This document shows, one piece after another, positions 1 to 8,800 of a DNA stretch of 64,000 bases. This DNA comes from Phycisphaerales bacterium UBA7800 (GTDB lineage Bacteria; Planctomycetota; Phycisphaerae; Phycisphaerales; Phycisphaeraceae), in the NCBI GenBank assembly GCA_002480565.1, contig DLCK01000026.1, positions 30,717-94,716 on the forward strand. The letters are read 5' to 3'. The notes under the pieces are model-generated. The model was not told where the DNA came from, did not search any database, and saw only the letters and a list, made by a program, of their open reading frames with translations. Position 1 is the stretch's first letter, and every line of letters begins with the position of its first letter. Made by a program: the position numbers and the translations under genes.

Positions 1-1000
1 CCATTTGAACATAGTCCGATGCCAGGACCGTCAGTGAAGGACTGGCATAACGAGCGAACTCATAATCACCCCCACTGATGACGCTGATGTCTTTGCCAAC
101 CTTGATCCCTGCTTCATAAAACACCTGAGAGGCTGCAAAAGCGCCAGGTGTGGATTGATAGGACATCGCGGTGATACCCAGTTCCTGGATCAGCGGGATC
201 GCCTGACGTGTCAGATCAATGGCTGCTTCCATGGAACTGGACCAACTTTTGATTGCCGTCGAAAAGACCGCGCGTTTGTCCAACGCGATACCCAACTGAC
301 GGGCCGTCTTGAGGGTTGCAGCCAACTTCTGATCGCCTTGATCGGTCTTGGGTTCATTGCGACAGTATGCAATGCGACGATGCCCCATCTCATAGAGTGT
401 TTTGACTGCCAACTCACCGGTCAGCCGAGCGTCGGGCGTGAGGATCGTCACGTTGTCTGGCAAATGGTCGTATTCAAAGAGATGGTCGCATAGCGTCACC
501 GGGAATGAGACATCAGCTAACTGCTGTAGCTGCGTCATGTCCAATGCACTGGCACCGGAGATGAGAACCATGCCATGAATCCGCTTCTGACTGCTGGCAA
601 AACGCAGTGCGTCTTGCATGTCCAAGGTGTGATCGAATTTGTAGATTTGAAGTTCATGGTTAACCATCCGCGACTGATGTTCCATCGCGTGACAAATCCG
701 CCAATAGACTTCGGCGGGATAGTCGGGAATGACTGCGACGATTGTGCCTGCGGTCGTCCCGTCTTCAGCAGGCTTATTGATCGTGCGATTGCGATTGGAA
801 GCCACGGTGGATGCGCCTTGCCGACGTTCGATGATGCCTTCCTGCTCCAACTCCTGTAAAGCCCGTGTAACCGGCGCCAGTGAGACACCAAAGTGCTTAC
901 GGATCTGACGGATGGAGGGCATGGCCTTACGCGATGCAGGGTCGGCTGCCTGATCGACGAGCCAATCCTTGATGATTTGGTATTTAAGTGTGCGTGTCAT
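1..1000 (-). CDS. GntR-HTH / LacI-type sensor transcriptional regulator (3' end beyond window)
   Basis: The frame is open from ATG at 1000 to the left edge (333 codons), so the C-terminus is missing. Residues about 20-67 form a winged helix-turn-helix of GntR type (MPSIRQIRKHFGVS, then PVTRALQELEQEGIIERRQG). Residues from about 85 read like a LacI/PurR-type periplasmic-binding-protein fold (TIVAVIPDYP, then TGELAVKTLYEMGHRRIAYCRN). This fusion is typical of sugar-responsive repressors; the ligand cannot be told from the sequence. There is no ribosome binding site: a 30-bp palindrome directly abuts the start codon, suggesting autoregulation and possibly leaderless translation. The regulated genes probably lie to the left of the window. 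The family call is firm, the role is inferred. Confidence 0.85.
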   Translation of the reverse strand, partial: MTRTLKYQIIKDWLVDQAADPASRKAMPSIRQIRKHFGVSLAPVTRALQELEQEGIIERRQGASTVASNRNRTINKPAEDGTTAGTIVAVIPDYPAEVYWRICHAMEHQSRMVNHELQIYKFDHTLDMQDALRFASSQKRIHGMVLISGASALDMTQLQQLADVSFPVTLCDHLFEYDHLPDNVTILTPDARLTGELAVKTLYEMGHRRIAYCRNEPKTDQGDQKLAATLKTARQLGIALDKRAVFSTAIKSWSSSMEAAIDLTRQAIPLIQELGITAMSYQSTPGAFAASQVFYEAGIKVGKDISVISGGDYEFARYASPSLTVLASDYVQM

Positions 1001-1030
1001 ATAACTGTACCACAATATCGATACAGTTAT
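1001..1030. promoter_or_regulatory. Palindromic operator candidate before the GntR-type gene
   Basis: ATAACTGTA (1001-1009) and TACAGTTAT (1022-1030) are perfect 9-bp inverted arms separated by 12 bases. The element touches the start codon of the regulator gene on the minus strand. Such symmetry is expected of a site for a dimeric winged-helix regulator, so self-binding is the simplest reading. Confidence 0.55.
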
Positions 1031-1079
1031 AATAGCTTCAAAACCGCCATAGGCAAGCAATGAGTCCCAAAAATATGCT

Positions 1080-2768
1080 TCATGCTTCTTTTTGAATTGG
1101 CAGATCCGATGTATCCACAAGCATAGAGTCGATGGATTGCGATGCATTGCTTGAGCGTTCATCAGTAATCTTGAGCGTTTTGCGTGTCTGTTTATCTAGA
1201 TACATCTGTTGATCTGCCAGCTCTAGGAGTTGTTCAATGTTTTCGGACTGGTCCGGGTAAACTGCCCAACCGACCGAGCAACTCAAATGTGCCACGTCCT
1301 GGCTAAGCAGATAAGGAGCTTTGATATGCTGACGGATTTTTTCGGCTACGCGACTGGCATCATCCACATGCGCGATGCGCGAAAGACTGACTGCAAATTC
1401 ATCACCGCCGATTCGGGCAACCATATCCGATTGGCGTATGCACTTGAGTAGTCGCCGCCCCACCATGGTCAACACCTCGTCGCCGCTGCTGTGTCCGAGC
1501 GTGTCATTGACCGGTTTAAAACCATCAAGGTCAATATAGAGGACTGCAAAGCGGGATCGAGTCTGTGCAGCTTTCTGGCGAGTGGCTTCCAGGGTTTCCA
1601 AAAACAAATCACGATTGGGAAGATCTGTCACCTTGTCAAAATGGGCGCGGTGGGTCAATTCCTGATGACGCAGATACTGCACATGAATCAGATATGAAAG
1701 TCCCCACAACGGCAAGATCGATAAAATCAAATGAATGGTCCAGATCAACGCTTCTTCATGAAACAAAGCCCGTCGCTTTGCAGTAAGTACATGAGCAGGC
1801 AGAATCCCTACGATTTGATATGCCGTGCTGCGATAAGACAGATCATCAACAGGCAGTTGCTCTGCTGAAAGTGATCTGGGGGTAACCATTTCCTCACGTA
1901 TCCGAAAATCGACTGAACGGTAAACCATGGCAATATGCCCATCATCAAATCGACCGGACTTGTGTTTGCTCATTTCTGACCACAGTTGTGGATAGGTATT
2001 GGCAAAGTTCTGCTCTGACCGATCAGGCAGCAACCAGCCCCACTGCTTTGAAGGGTCTGGATGTGCGGCCCAGTATCCGTCATCAGTGACCATCATAAAC
2101 TCAAGATTATCCCGCGTGACCGACGGTTTATTAATGATGTCCAGATAGCTTTTAGCCAAGTAATTTAGGATCACGTAGCCTTTGCGTTTTCCTTGATTGT
2201 TGTAGACAGCCATGCCTAAACGGACGACTGGTTTGTAGGGTTTTTCAATTTGTTTATGTTCCTGATTCAGATCGATAGCTGAGACATAAACCTCCCCACG
2301 TTGCAATTGCATGCAGTGTTGAAAGTAGCCGCGATGACTTTTGTCCTGTAATTCATCCTGAGGAATGGGCATGGTACGATCATAGATATGATTCACCCGA
2401 GCCTTTTCCATGCCATTGGTGTCGAGTAATCGCACTTGGTCATAAATACCGCGTTCATAAATAAAGGATGATAACTCCGCGGTGAGATCTGCTTGTGTGT
2501 CATCACCAGGTGCATCCAGATAGGTCTTCATTTCCAAGCTGTTACACAGGAAATATACATCTGAAGCAACAACTTTCATTTCGCGTTGGAGCAGATGTTC
2601 CTGTAATTCGATTTCCATCTGAGCGCGATTCATGTTCTGATCGATGTACTCATCGAGCTGTGAATGGAACAACCAATTGACACAAAACAGAACAATCAGA
2701 GCAGCTGACCCATATAGAAACGCAAAAATGATCCACAGCCCATGCCGTTTGTAAGAAAGACTTGTCAT
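1080..2768 (-). CDS. Membrane-bound sensor diguanylate cyclase (GGDEF)
   Basis: 562 residues. A membrane helix at about 12-33 and a second at about 345-366 flank a roughly 310-residue extracytoplasmic region, which resembles a Cache-type ligand-binding domain in position and length. The cytoplasmic end is a GGDEF domain: it opens with HFDKVTDLPNRD at about 376, carries DLDGFKPVNDTLGH, and has an intact GGDEF signature at 454-458. RQSD lies exactly five residues before GGDEF, the canonical RxxD inhibitory site, so the enzyme is predicted active and product-inhibited. It would make cyclic di-GMP from two GTP in response to an external signal. The ATG at 2768 has an AGG about 9 bases upstream. 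The gene is monocistronic, with the regulator gene 79 bases downstream on the same strand. Confidence 0.9.
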   Translation of the reverse strand: MTSLSYKRHGLWIIFAFLYGSAALIVLFCVNWLFHSQLDEYIDQNMNRAQMEIELQEHLLQREMKVVASDVYFLCNSLEMKTYLDAPGDDTQADLTAELSSFIYERGIYDQVRLLDTNGMEKARVNHIYDRTMPIPQDELQDKSHRGYFQHCMQLQRGEVYVSAIDLNQEHKQIEKPYKPVVRLGMAVYNNQGKRKGYVILNYLAKSYLDIINKPSVTRDNLEFMMVTDDGYWAAHPDPSKQWGWLLPDRSEQNFANTYPQLWSEMSKHKSGRFDDGHIAMVYRSVDFRIREEMVTPRSLSAEQLPVDDLSYRSTAYQIVGILPAHVLTAKRRALFHEEALIWTIHLILSILPLWGLSYLIHVQYLRHQELTHRAHFDKVTDLPNRDLFLETLEATRQKAAQTRSRFAVLYIDLDGFKPVNDTLGHSSGDEVLTMVGRRLLKCIRQSDMVARIGGDEFAVSLSRIAHVDDASRVAEKIRQHIKAPYLLSQDVAHLSCSVGWAVYPDQSENIEQLLELADQQMYLDKQTRKTLKITDERSSNASQSIDSMLVDTSDLPIQKEA

Positions 2769-3054
2769 AATTCTGGACCTATTTTCATCAAGTACAGGTC
2801 AATGATTAACCTGCAAGAACTTGAACTGCATCCCTCCCCAAGCGATGCTCTGTACTGATCGGAAATCTGGAAACCAAACTTTCAGATTTAAGAGCTATAT
2901 TCAGTTTTAAAAACTTTTGTAATGCCTTTTATGCCACTTAATCACGTCCGCACGCATTATCGTCTTGCCGCTTTGACGTTGTCGGATTTTTCCCAGCGTC
3001 CAACTTGCTTTATCATGTAGCACACTCATTCCGATCATTCACAAGAGGTTACTC

Positions 3055-3735
3055 ATGTTTAATCACGACCTGACAGACAAACAGATTCAGACACCCGATA
3101 TGATGCATCCCGCTATGGTTGCGATGATGGGAGCGCATGGCTCGATGTCTGCTGCCCCGCCGATGCAGCGTTACCGTGAAATGACCATTGACGAATTGCT
3201 GCTTGAAAACCGCGTGATCTTTCTCGTCGGTGAAATCAACTACAACTCAGCAACCCGCGTGATCATGCAGATGCTGCATCTTCAAAACCAGAAGAAGGAC
3301 ACCGACATCAACCTGTACATCAACTCACCTGGCGGTGGTGTCGATGACACGTTGGCGATTTACGACACGATGAATTTCCTTAAGTGTCCCATCGCCACCT
3401 ACTGCATCGGCCGCGCCATGTCCGGCGGTGCGGTGATCCTTGCATCGGGCGCCAAAGGTAAACGCTTCGCCCTGCCTCACGCCAAGGTCATGATCCATCA
3501 GCCCTACGGCGGTGTGACCGGGCAGGCCTCGGACGTAAAAATTCAGGCAGAGGAAATCCTGCGATCCAAGCGAGCCATCAATGAAATCCTTGCCAACCAC
3601 ACCGGCCAGGCGATTGAAAAAATTGAAGAGGACTCCGAACGTGACCGCTACTTCTCAGCCCCCGAAGCCAAGGAATACGGCTTGGTCGATGAAGTGATTA
3701 ACAGCACGCCATCGGATGACGACAAGAAGAAATAA
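3055..3735 (+). CDS. clpP: ATP-dependent Clp protease proteolytic subunit ClpP
   Basis: 226 residues, a serine peptidase of family S14. It would form the proteolytic double ring of ClpXP/ClpAP and degrade unfolded or tagged proteins in the cytoplasm. The catalytic triad is complete: Ser123 (GRAMSGG), His148 (MIHQPYGG) and Asp197 (ERDRYFSAPEAKEYG). The oxyanion and substrate strand region INSPGGGV (90-97) is also present. An AAGAGG ribosome binding site precedes ATG 3055. The first about 40 residues are a Met-rich extension longer than in typical ClpP and may be a processed propeptide. No clpX or tig gene is adjacent, so this is a stand-alone copy; many bacteria of this group carry more than one clpP. 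A strong terminator follows. Confidence 0.95.
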   Translation: MFNHDLTDKQIQTPDMMHPAMVAMMGAHGSMSAAPPMQRYREMTIDELLLENRVIFLVGEINYNSATRVIMQMLHLQNQKKDTDINLYINSPGGGVDDTLAIYDTMNFLKCPIATYCIGRAMSGGAVILASGAKGKRFALPHAKVMIHQPYGGVTGQASDVKIQAEEILRSKRAINEILANHTGQAIEKIEEDSERDRYFSAPEAKEYGLVDEVINSTPSDDDKKK

Positions 3736-3765
3736 GTCTCAACCGACGATATCAAAATCAAATTT

Positions 3766-3801
3766 AAAACACGCAGCGTCTCACAACGCTGCGTGTTTTT
3801 T
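3766..3801 (+). terminator. Rho-independent terminator after clpP
   Basis: AAAACACGCAGCGT (3766-3779) pairs with ACGCTGCGTGTTTT (3786-3799) across a 6-base loop, followed by T residues. It lies 30 bases after the clpP stop. Confidence 0.9.
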
Positions 3802-3996
3802 AGTGCATTCACCGTTGAAGCATTCAAGTATATCGTCGCACGCGCTGTAAACGCCTGGCTGTTGATCTTGTATTGCAACAGCCGCAGGCAGACTTGCCTG
3901 CGCGTCTACACTACATCTCAATCTGTTTCACGGTACTTAACAAGATGATTGGAACTACTATGGGGTGTTGCAATACAAGCGATGTGTTACATCGAC

Positions 3997-4485
3997 TCAA
4001 AGGAACTCAATATTTTTCTCACGCATGGCAAGCTCAGCAATTTGGCGTGCTGTTGGTTCGTTGCCTGATGATAAGTCAGCAACCTGCTCCGGCCAGAAGA
4101 TCAACCCCGTCCCCGATGGATGTTTGCAATTGTCTGAAAACAATTCAATGTAAAAATCCTGATCATCATCTCCAGCCAATATGCGTTGGACAATCCATGC
4201 CATTTCATCGACAGTCAAATGTGGATCGTATTGCACCGACATTTGATAAAGGATAATTCGAACGAATTCATCAGCAGACATCGCTTCATGGAGGTCCTGA
4301 AAATCATCGATATCCAAAGAAGAACCAGCCAGTTGATTGAATTGTGCAAGTGCTGCATTCCGCTGAGCAGTTGGGGGATGACCATCCAGAAAATCTGCGA
4401 TCGCTGACAGATCACAAACCAACTGCTGATCTAATTCCGGGGGCATTATCTCAGCGCGAGGTGTTTGCATGGCATGAACTTTCAC
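3997..4485 (-). CDS. Colicin/pyocin DNase immunity-like protein (Im family, PF01320-type)
   Basis: 162 residues. Residues about 89-155 match the pattern of colicin E-type immunity proteins (Im2/Im7/Im9): a helix LTVDEMAWIVQRI, then HPSGTGLIFWP (122-132), then a C-terminal helix. In Im9 the corresponding stretch is HPSGSDLIYYP, the loop and helix III that bind the nuclease toxin. Here the two Tyr are Phe-Trp and the Asp is Gly. Residues 60-88 (MSADEFVRIILYQ) look like a degenerate first copy of the same helix, making the protein nearly twice the usual size. No nuclease toxin lies beside it, so it is an orphan immunity or repurposed protein. The start is GTG 4485 or ATG 4470; neither has a clear ribosome site. 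It follows the giant adhesin on the same strand, three genes downstream. The family call is by eye and moderate. Confidence 0.6.
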   Translation of the reverse strand: MKVHAMQTPRAEIMPPELDQQLVCDLSAIADFLDGHPPTAQRNAALAQFNQLAGSSLDIDDFQDLHEAMSADEFVRIILYQMSVQYDPHLTVDEMAWIVQRILAGDDDQDFYIELFSDNCKHPSGTGLIFWPEQVADLSSGNEPTARQIAELAMREKNIEFL

Positions 4486-4557
4486 ATCACCATGAGATCA
4501 GACAAACTGAACCCAAAAACACATTGCTGAATCAAAGAAGCCCGGAAACATAGCGCG

Positions 4558-4788
4558 TCAGACAATCGAATTCGCCTGACCGATGGATTCGAGCATGGCA
4601 TCAGCCAACTCGTCACAACAACCGTCGACTTTAAAGCGCATGTCATAGACGGACGATCCGTAGACCGTCACGCGACGTGAATGCTCCCCATGGACAGGAC
4701 AGGGCACCTTTCGCAGGTGTCGTTCGAGTTCAAGTTTGAGCGTCTCCAAGGCTAGTTCGGCATCACTATACCGAGAGCGGTGAGCCAT
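4558..4788 (-). CDS. Conserved-looking small Cys protein, function unknown
   Basis: 76 residues starting at ATG 4788, chosen because GGAGG sits 7-8 bases upstream; the longer upstream reading has no such site. The N-terminal half is an amphipathic helix (SDAELALETLKLELERHL). The second half has CPVHG at 30-34 and GCCDEL at 56-61. The Cys/His spacing could bind a metal or form a disulphide, but no family is recognised. Ends 72 bases before the immunity-like gene and starts 142 bases after the DUF2726-like gene, so the three may be one transcript. Confidence 0.6.
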   Translation of the reverse strand: MAHRSRYSDAELALETLKLELERHLRKVPCPVHGEHSRRVTVYGSSVYDMRFKVDGCCDELADAMLESIGQANSIV

Positions 4789-4929
4789 AAGGCAACCTCC
4801 ATGCCGCAAGTCCCCTCCTGCGTGCAAGTACCGATAACACTTTTCCCAACTTGTAGGATAACCGCAGCACGTTGGGCTGTCACGCAAAAAAATGAGGTTG
4901 TGGGAAAAAGTTACTCAAGCCATAACGTG

Positions 4930-5490
4930 TTACGCAGCATCGGCTTGTTGTTTCACAAATGTGGTCAATGCGCTCTGTAACGACTGGGCCATTTGGACAG
5001 ACGTCGGTGGTTGCTGACGGGCAATCGGGAGCAGTGGGAGTCCGGCATCGGTGAGAACTTCTTCAAGTTGCTGGCGACGATGTTGGGTCTGAGTGGACTG
5101 ATCCAGACTGTTTCGGAGCATGACGACCAAGACTGGCTTTTGGGTGCTGTTATCACAGACGACAAAGTCGACTGCCTGCTGTCGGATGTAGGCCGCCGTT
5201 TGAGGATTGGCCTCTTCCTTGCCCTGTGAGAGCTTCAGCAGCGACGCGAGTCGAACCTTGGGGTAGACCGCCAAATCCTTGCCAACGACCTGCTTAAGGG
5301 ATGCCAGGGTCTGCACCTGTACCGTATCCAACAGAGCGTCCACTTTGCGGTATCGCGGTTGGCCACGGATCGAATCCATGCGTTTAAGCTTGAGTTTAAA
5401 GAGCCTGTAGTTCATCACCAGCGGCCAAGCCAGTGATGCCAGTAGCACCAGGCCGCTCATTGCTGCGAGAATGACGAGTAATAATTCCAT
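4930..5490 (-). CDS. Membrane-anchored DUF2726-like protein
   Basis: 186 residues. One N-terminal membrane helix (about 3-25) is followed by a cytoplasmic domain. The stretch from RYRKVDALLDTVQVQTLASL to about residue 165 has the DUF2726 pattern: a start resembling 'E..ll..L', then YPKVRLASLL, then AVDFVVCD with PVLVVML, then a helix and LPLLPI. DUF2726 is thought to be a restriction-endonuclease-like fold that often accompanies topoisomerase-type zinc fingers; no activity can be assigned here. ATG 5490 has no clear ribosome binding site. The gene starts 319 bases downstream of the adhesin stop, beyond a strong terminator, so it is likely transcribed separately. Confidence 0.6.
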   Translation of the reverse strand: MELLLVILAAMSGLVLLASLAWPLVMNYRLFKLKLKRMDSIRGQPRYRKVDALLDTVQVQTLASLKQVVGKDLAVYPKVRLASLLKLSQGKEEANPQTAAYIRQQAVDFVVCDNSTQKPVLVVMLRNSLDQSTQTQHRRQQLEEVLTDAGLPLLPIARQQPPTSVQMAQSLQSALTTFVKQQADAA

Positions 5491-5583
5491 GGGGTGATGA
5501 CCATGTGAAAGCGGAAAAAGTCAAAAAGCACACAGTATTGAAATCGGTTAATTCGGCATGGCGTCATGAAAAAGCTGGCAGGT

Positions 5584-5630
5584 TCGGGGGTCGGGGGTCG
5601 GGGGTCGGGGGTCGGGGGTCGGGGGTCGGG
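5584..5630. repeat. TCGGGGG heptamer tandem repeat (six full copies plus partial)
   Basis: Six perfect head-to-tail TCGGGGG units run from 5584 to 5625, followed by TCGGG. It has more than four runs of five G on the plus strand, so it can form a G-quadruplex. It is in the 318-base gap between the DUF2726-like gene and the adhesin terminator, which otherwise shows no gene. Confidence 0.95.
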
Positions 5631-5717
5631 AGAATCATATCGCGTTGTAGAGCACAGGATGTCAGTCCGGCAATAGCATGGAAAAATACAACGTGAAAAC
5701 TGCATCAGCTTTGATAT

Positions 5718-5760
5718 ATAAAAAAACAGGCGTCCGTCTGGAAGTCGACGGACGCCTGTT
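5718..5760 (-). terminator. Rho-independent terminator of the giant adhesin gene
   Basis: Perfect 14-bp arms AACAGGCGTCCGTC (5725-5738) and GACGGACGCCTGTT (5747-5760) have an 8-base loop. On the minus strand the stem is followed by seven T. It sits about 50 bases past the adhesin stop codon. Confidence 0.92.
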
Positions 5761-5808
5761 GGTTTTTATTTAGTTGTCTGATTCCGGCTTGTAGCAGCCA
5801 ACGAAGAT

Positions 5809-8800
5809 TTACTCAGCTGAGATTTCTTCGGTTGAAGTTACTTCGACGGATTGGGTTTCGGTCTGAATGGCTTCCAGGAGCTGGTTAACAGTGATGTTAC
5901 CCGGGGTGATACCTGAGAGCAGATTTTCCAGCACGATCTTCAATTCACGTGGTGTGAGGCCCATGACCTTGATCTGATCGATAAGGTTATCGAGTTGGGT
6001 CATGATGGAAGCTGCTTCATTGCCGCCTGCATCAATGGCAGATCGGACTTCAGCTGCCGAAGCACCAGGTGCCAGATCCGCGGTTGCAATTGCAAGTGTT
6101 TCGCGGATGTGGTCTGTCTGATCGATACGGGTGGGTTCACCGGTTTCAGGATCAATTTCGCCTTGGACATAGAACAGACCGCCATGAGCTTCGAGAACGC
6201 TGGTGGCTTGAGCGATCGGCAGGCGACCTGCGTTGACCGTGACGTCTGTGGCGCCAAGAGTCGAAGGCATGTCGTTAAACCAAGCATGATCGCCGGCCAT
6301 ACCGCGAAGTTCGCTGTCGTTAGGCATATTGATGCCTATACCCAGCGCACTTTCCAGTTCATTGATCTGAGCTGGGCCGGCCAGTGGGTAGTTGTCGACC
6401 GCATCGAAGAGATCCTGGTCTGGACGACGGAAGCGGGTACTGTCATTCACGTCGTAAGGCAAGGTCCAGGCTGGCTCGGCGATGGTGACACCTTCGATAC
6501 GCAGATCGAGGATGTAGTAGTCGAGTGTGCTGGAACCGACGTTCTGGACACCTGAAGCGAAGACCGGGTTATCGAAGCCATCAACGAGGAACCGCACCAC
6601 ATATCCGAAGTCTGAGTGGATGATGGTGGTGAAGTATTCACCGGTGGGCAGACCGAATTGCGGGTCAATGCTGCCGTTGCCGGAGATCACTGCTGGGGTG
6701 ATTCCGAGTGTAGCGTCCCAGCGGATTTCACCGTTGACAACGATGTCCAGACCTTGATCTGTGGTCCAGTCCTGTTCGTTATAGATAAAGTCACTGGTGT
6801 TATCACGACTGTTGAGCATGGCTTCAGGCGTACGTGCTGCCAGAGGAATGAATCGGACTTCAGCAGTTTGGTGACGCTGAGGACTTGGCAGGTCTGCGAA
6901 GTAGTCGCCGTTGAAGTCACCTTCGATGAAGAAGTCACCGTCGACGACAACGTCGGAGAGAACAACCTGGCCACCGTTGAGGTTGATGGTCAAGCCACCG
7001 TCACCCAGGGCATCGTTGGTGGTCGGACGACCGATGTCGGTCGACGTTGCACTGCCGATGACCTGTTGGAAGTTACTTACTGCACCGAGTACGACAAACT
7101 TCTCACGGGCACCGAAGTTGATTTCGGTGTCGGTCGTGTTCAATGGGTCGGCATCGGTATCTTCACGACCAGATGCATTAAGTTCCAATGTGCCAGACTT
7201 GGTACTGATGATCGAGGCAAAGCCAGGCATCGTGTAATCATTGGTTGCTGAGTCAGGACGTGTGGTCAGAGTGTTGAGATTGATCTGACCGGCCAGACCC
7301 ATATTGGCATCGGTGACCACTTGGTCAGCGGTTGAAGCCGTGTTACCGCCGTTGGCAGTCAGGTCATCGTTGATGATCAACAGACCGGCTGGCAGAGCGT
7401 AGTACTGGTTACCACTGGAGTTTTCTTCTTCCAGACCAGCAGCGGCCTGGAGGCTGATGGTGCCGCCGTCGCCACCGGTTGAAGTGGGTGAAGTGCTAAA
7501 GACCGGGTCGCCACCACCGTTGACCGTGATGGTCGAGCCAATGATCACGTCGGCGTTATCGTAGTCAGCCAGGACATCGATGCCGTTGAAGTCGGCATCG
7601 GACTGGATGAGCACTGTGCCACCGTCGCCACCGGTTCCAGTGGAAGCCGCGTTGACATTACCACCGTTACCGGTGATTTGGGTGTCGGTACCGATTTGGA
7701 TGTGAGCCAGGTCACCATCGGAAGTGATATTCAGGGAGCCAGCATTGCCACCGTCATTACCCACACCACCGTTGAAGGTGATGTCAGAGTCAACTGTGTC
7801 ACCGATGAGGATGTAGCTGTTGGCACCATCGGTGTCGATTGCGATTGTGCCGCCTGCACCACCGGTGACATCTGCACTGGAGCCGCCGTTGGCAGTGGAG
7901 GTTCCGTCGATGGTGATCTGCGATTCAGTACCATCGGTGGAGACCAGGATGCTGCCAGCATTACCACCCTCACCTGTTGTGGTTGAGTTACCACCGTTGG
8001 ATTCGAGGTTGGCATCGATGTCGATGGTTGCAGCGGATGAGCCTGTGGTGTTGATGTTAATGGTGTTTCCATTACCAGCATCACCGCTGACTGCGTTGCC
8101 ACCGGTTGAGGTGACATTGCCGTTGATGTCAATGGTTGCTGTGACACCGTCGGTATTGATGGTGATTGTACCACCGTTACCCGCGTCACCGGTTGCGGTG
8201 CTGTTACCACCGTTGGAGGTGATGGTGCCGTTGGTGACGATGTCTGCGGTATCCAGATCAGTGTCGATGGTGATCACACCACCGTTACCGCCACTGGTTG
8301 AACCGTTACCGCCTGAGGCGATGATGTTAGCACCGGTGTTCGCCAGTGTGATGTCACCATCACCACCGTTGGTGAGGATACTGACCCGACCACCGATTGC
8401 TGCTGCACCGATTGTTGCATCACCGCCGATGGCTGAGACCAGCCCGTTAACGGTAATGTCCGAATTGGCTGCTGCATCGGTTGAGTTGGCATGAATATTA
8501 ATTTCAGACGCTGCACCGGCGGTTCCGTTTGCGGTATCACCACCGTCGGTGATGACATTGGTGCCGGTGTTGGTGAGGTTGATGTTGCTGGCTGTGCCTG
8601 CGGTACGAATACTCACGAACGGTGTATTGGCTGAACCACCCGTCGCATTACCTGTTGTGGTTGAACCACCCTGTGAGGAGACCGTGCCAGCGATATTGAT
8701 ATTCGCACCTGAGACGCCGTCAGTATGGATGCTCACGGTGTTGGAGACACTGCTGTCACCGGTGACTGCCCCACCGCCGTTGGCAGTGACGTTGTTGCCG

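Noticed and set aside
3857..3902. Two adjacent hairpins (GGCTGTTG/CAACAGCC and CGCAGGCA/TGCCTGCG) as a terminator for the immunity-like gene
   Set aside because: They form stems but no T run follows on the minus strand, so termination is not supported.
4789..4887. Longer start for the 76-residue protein
   Set aside because: The extra 33 codons lack a ribosome site, while GGAGG is placed correctly for ATG 4788.
5809..6900. Contact-dependent-inhibition toxin at the TpsA C-terminus
   Set aside because: No VENN-type border, pre-toxin domain or catalytic motif could be seen, so the immunity-like gene is treated as an orphan.
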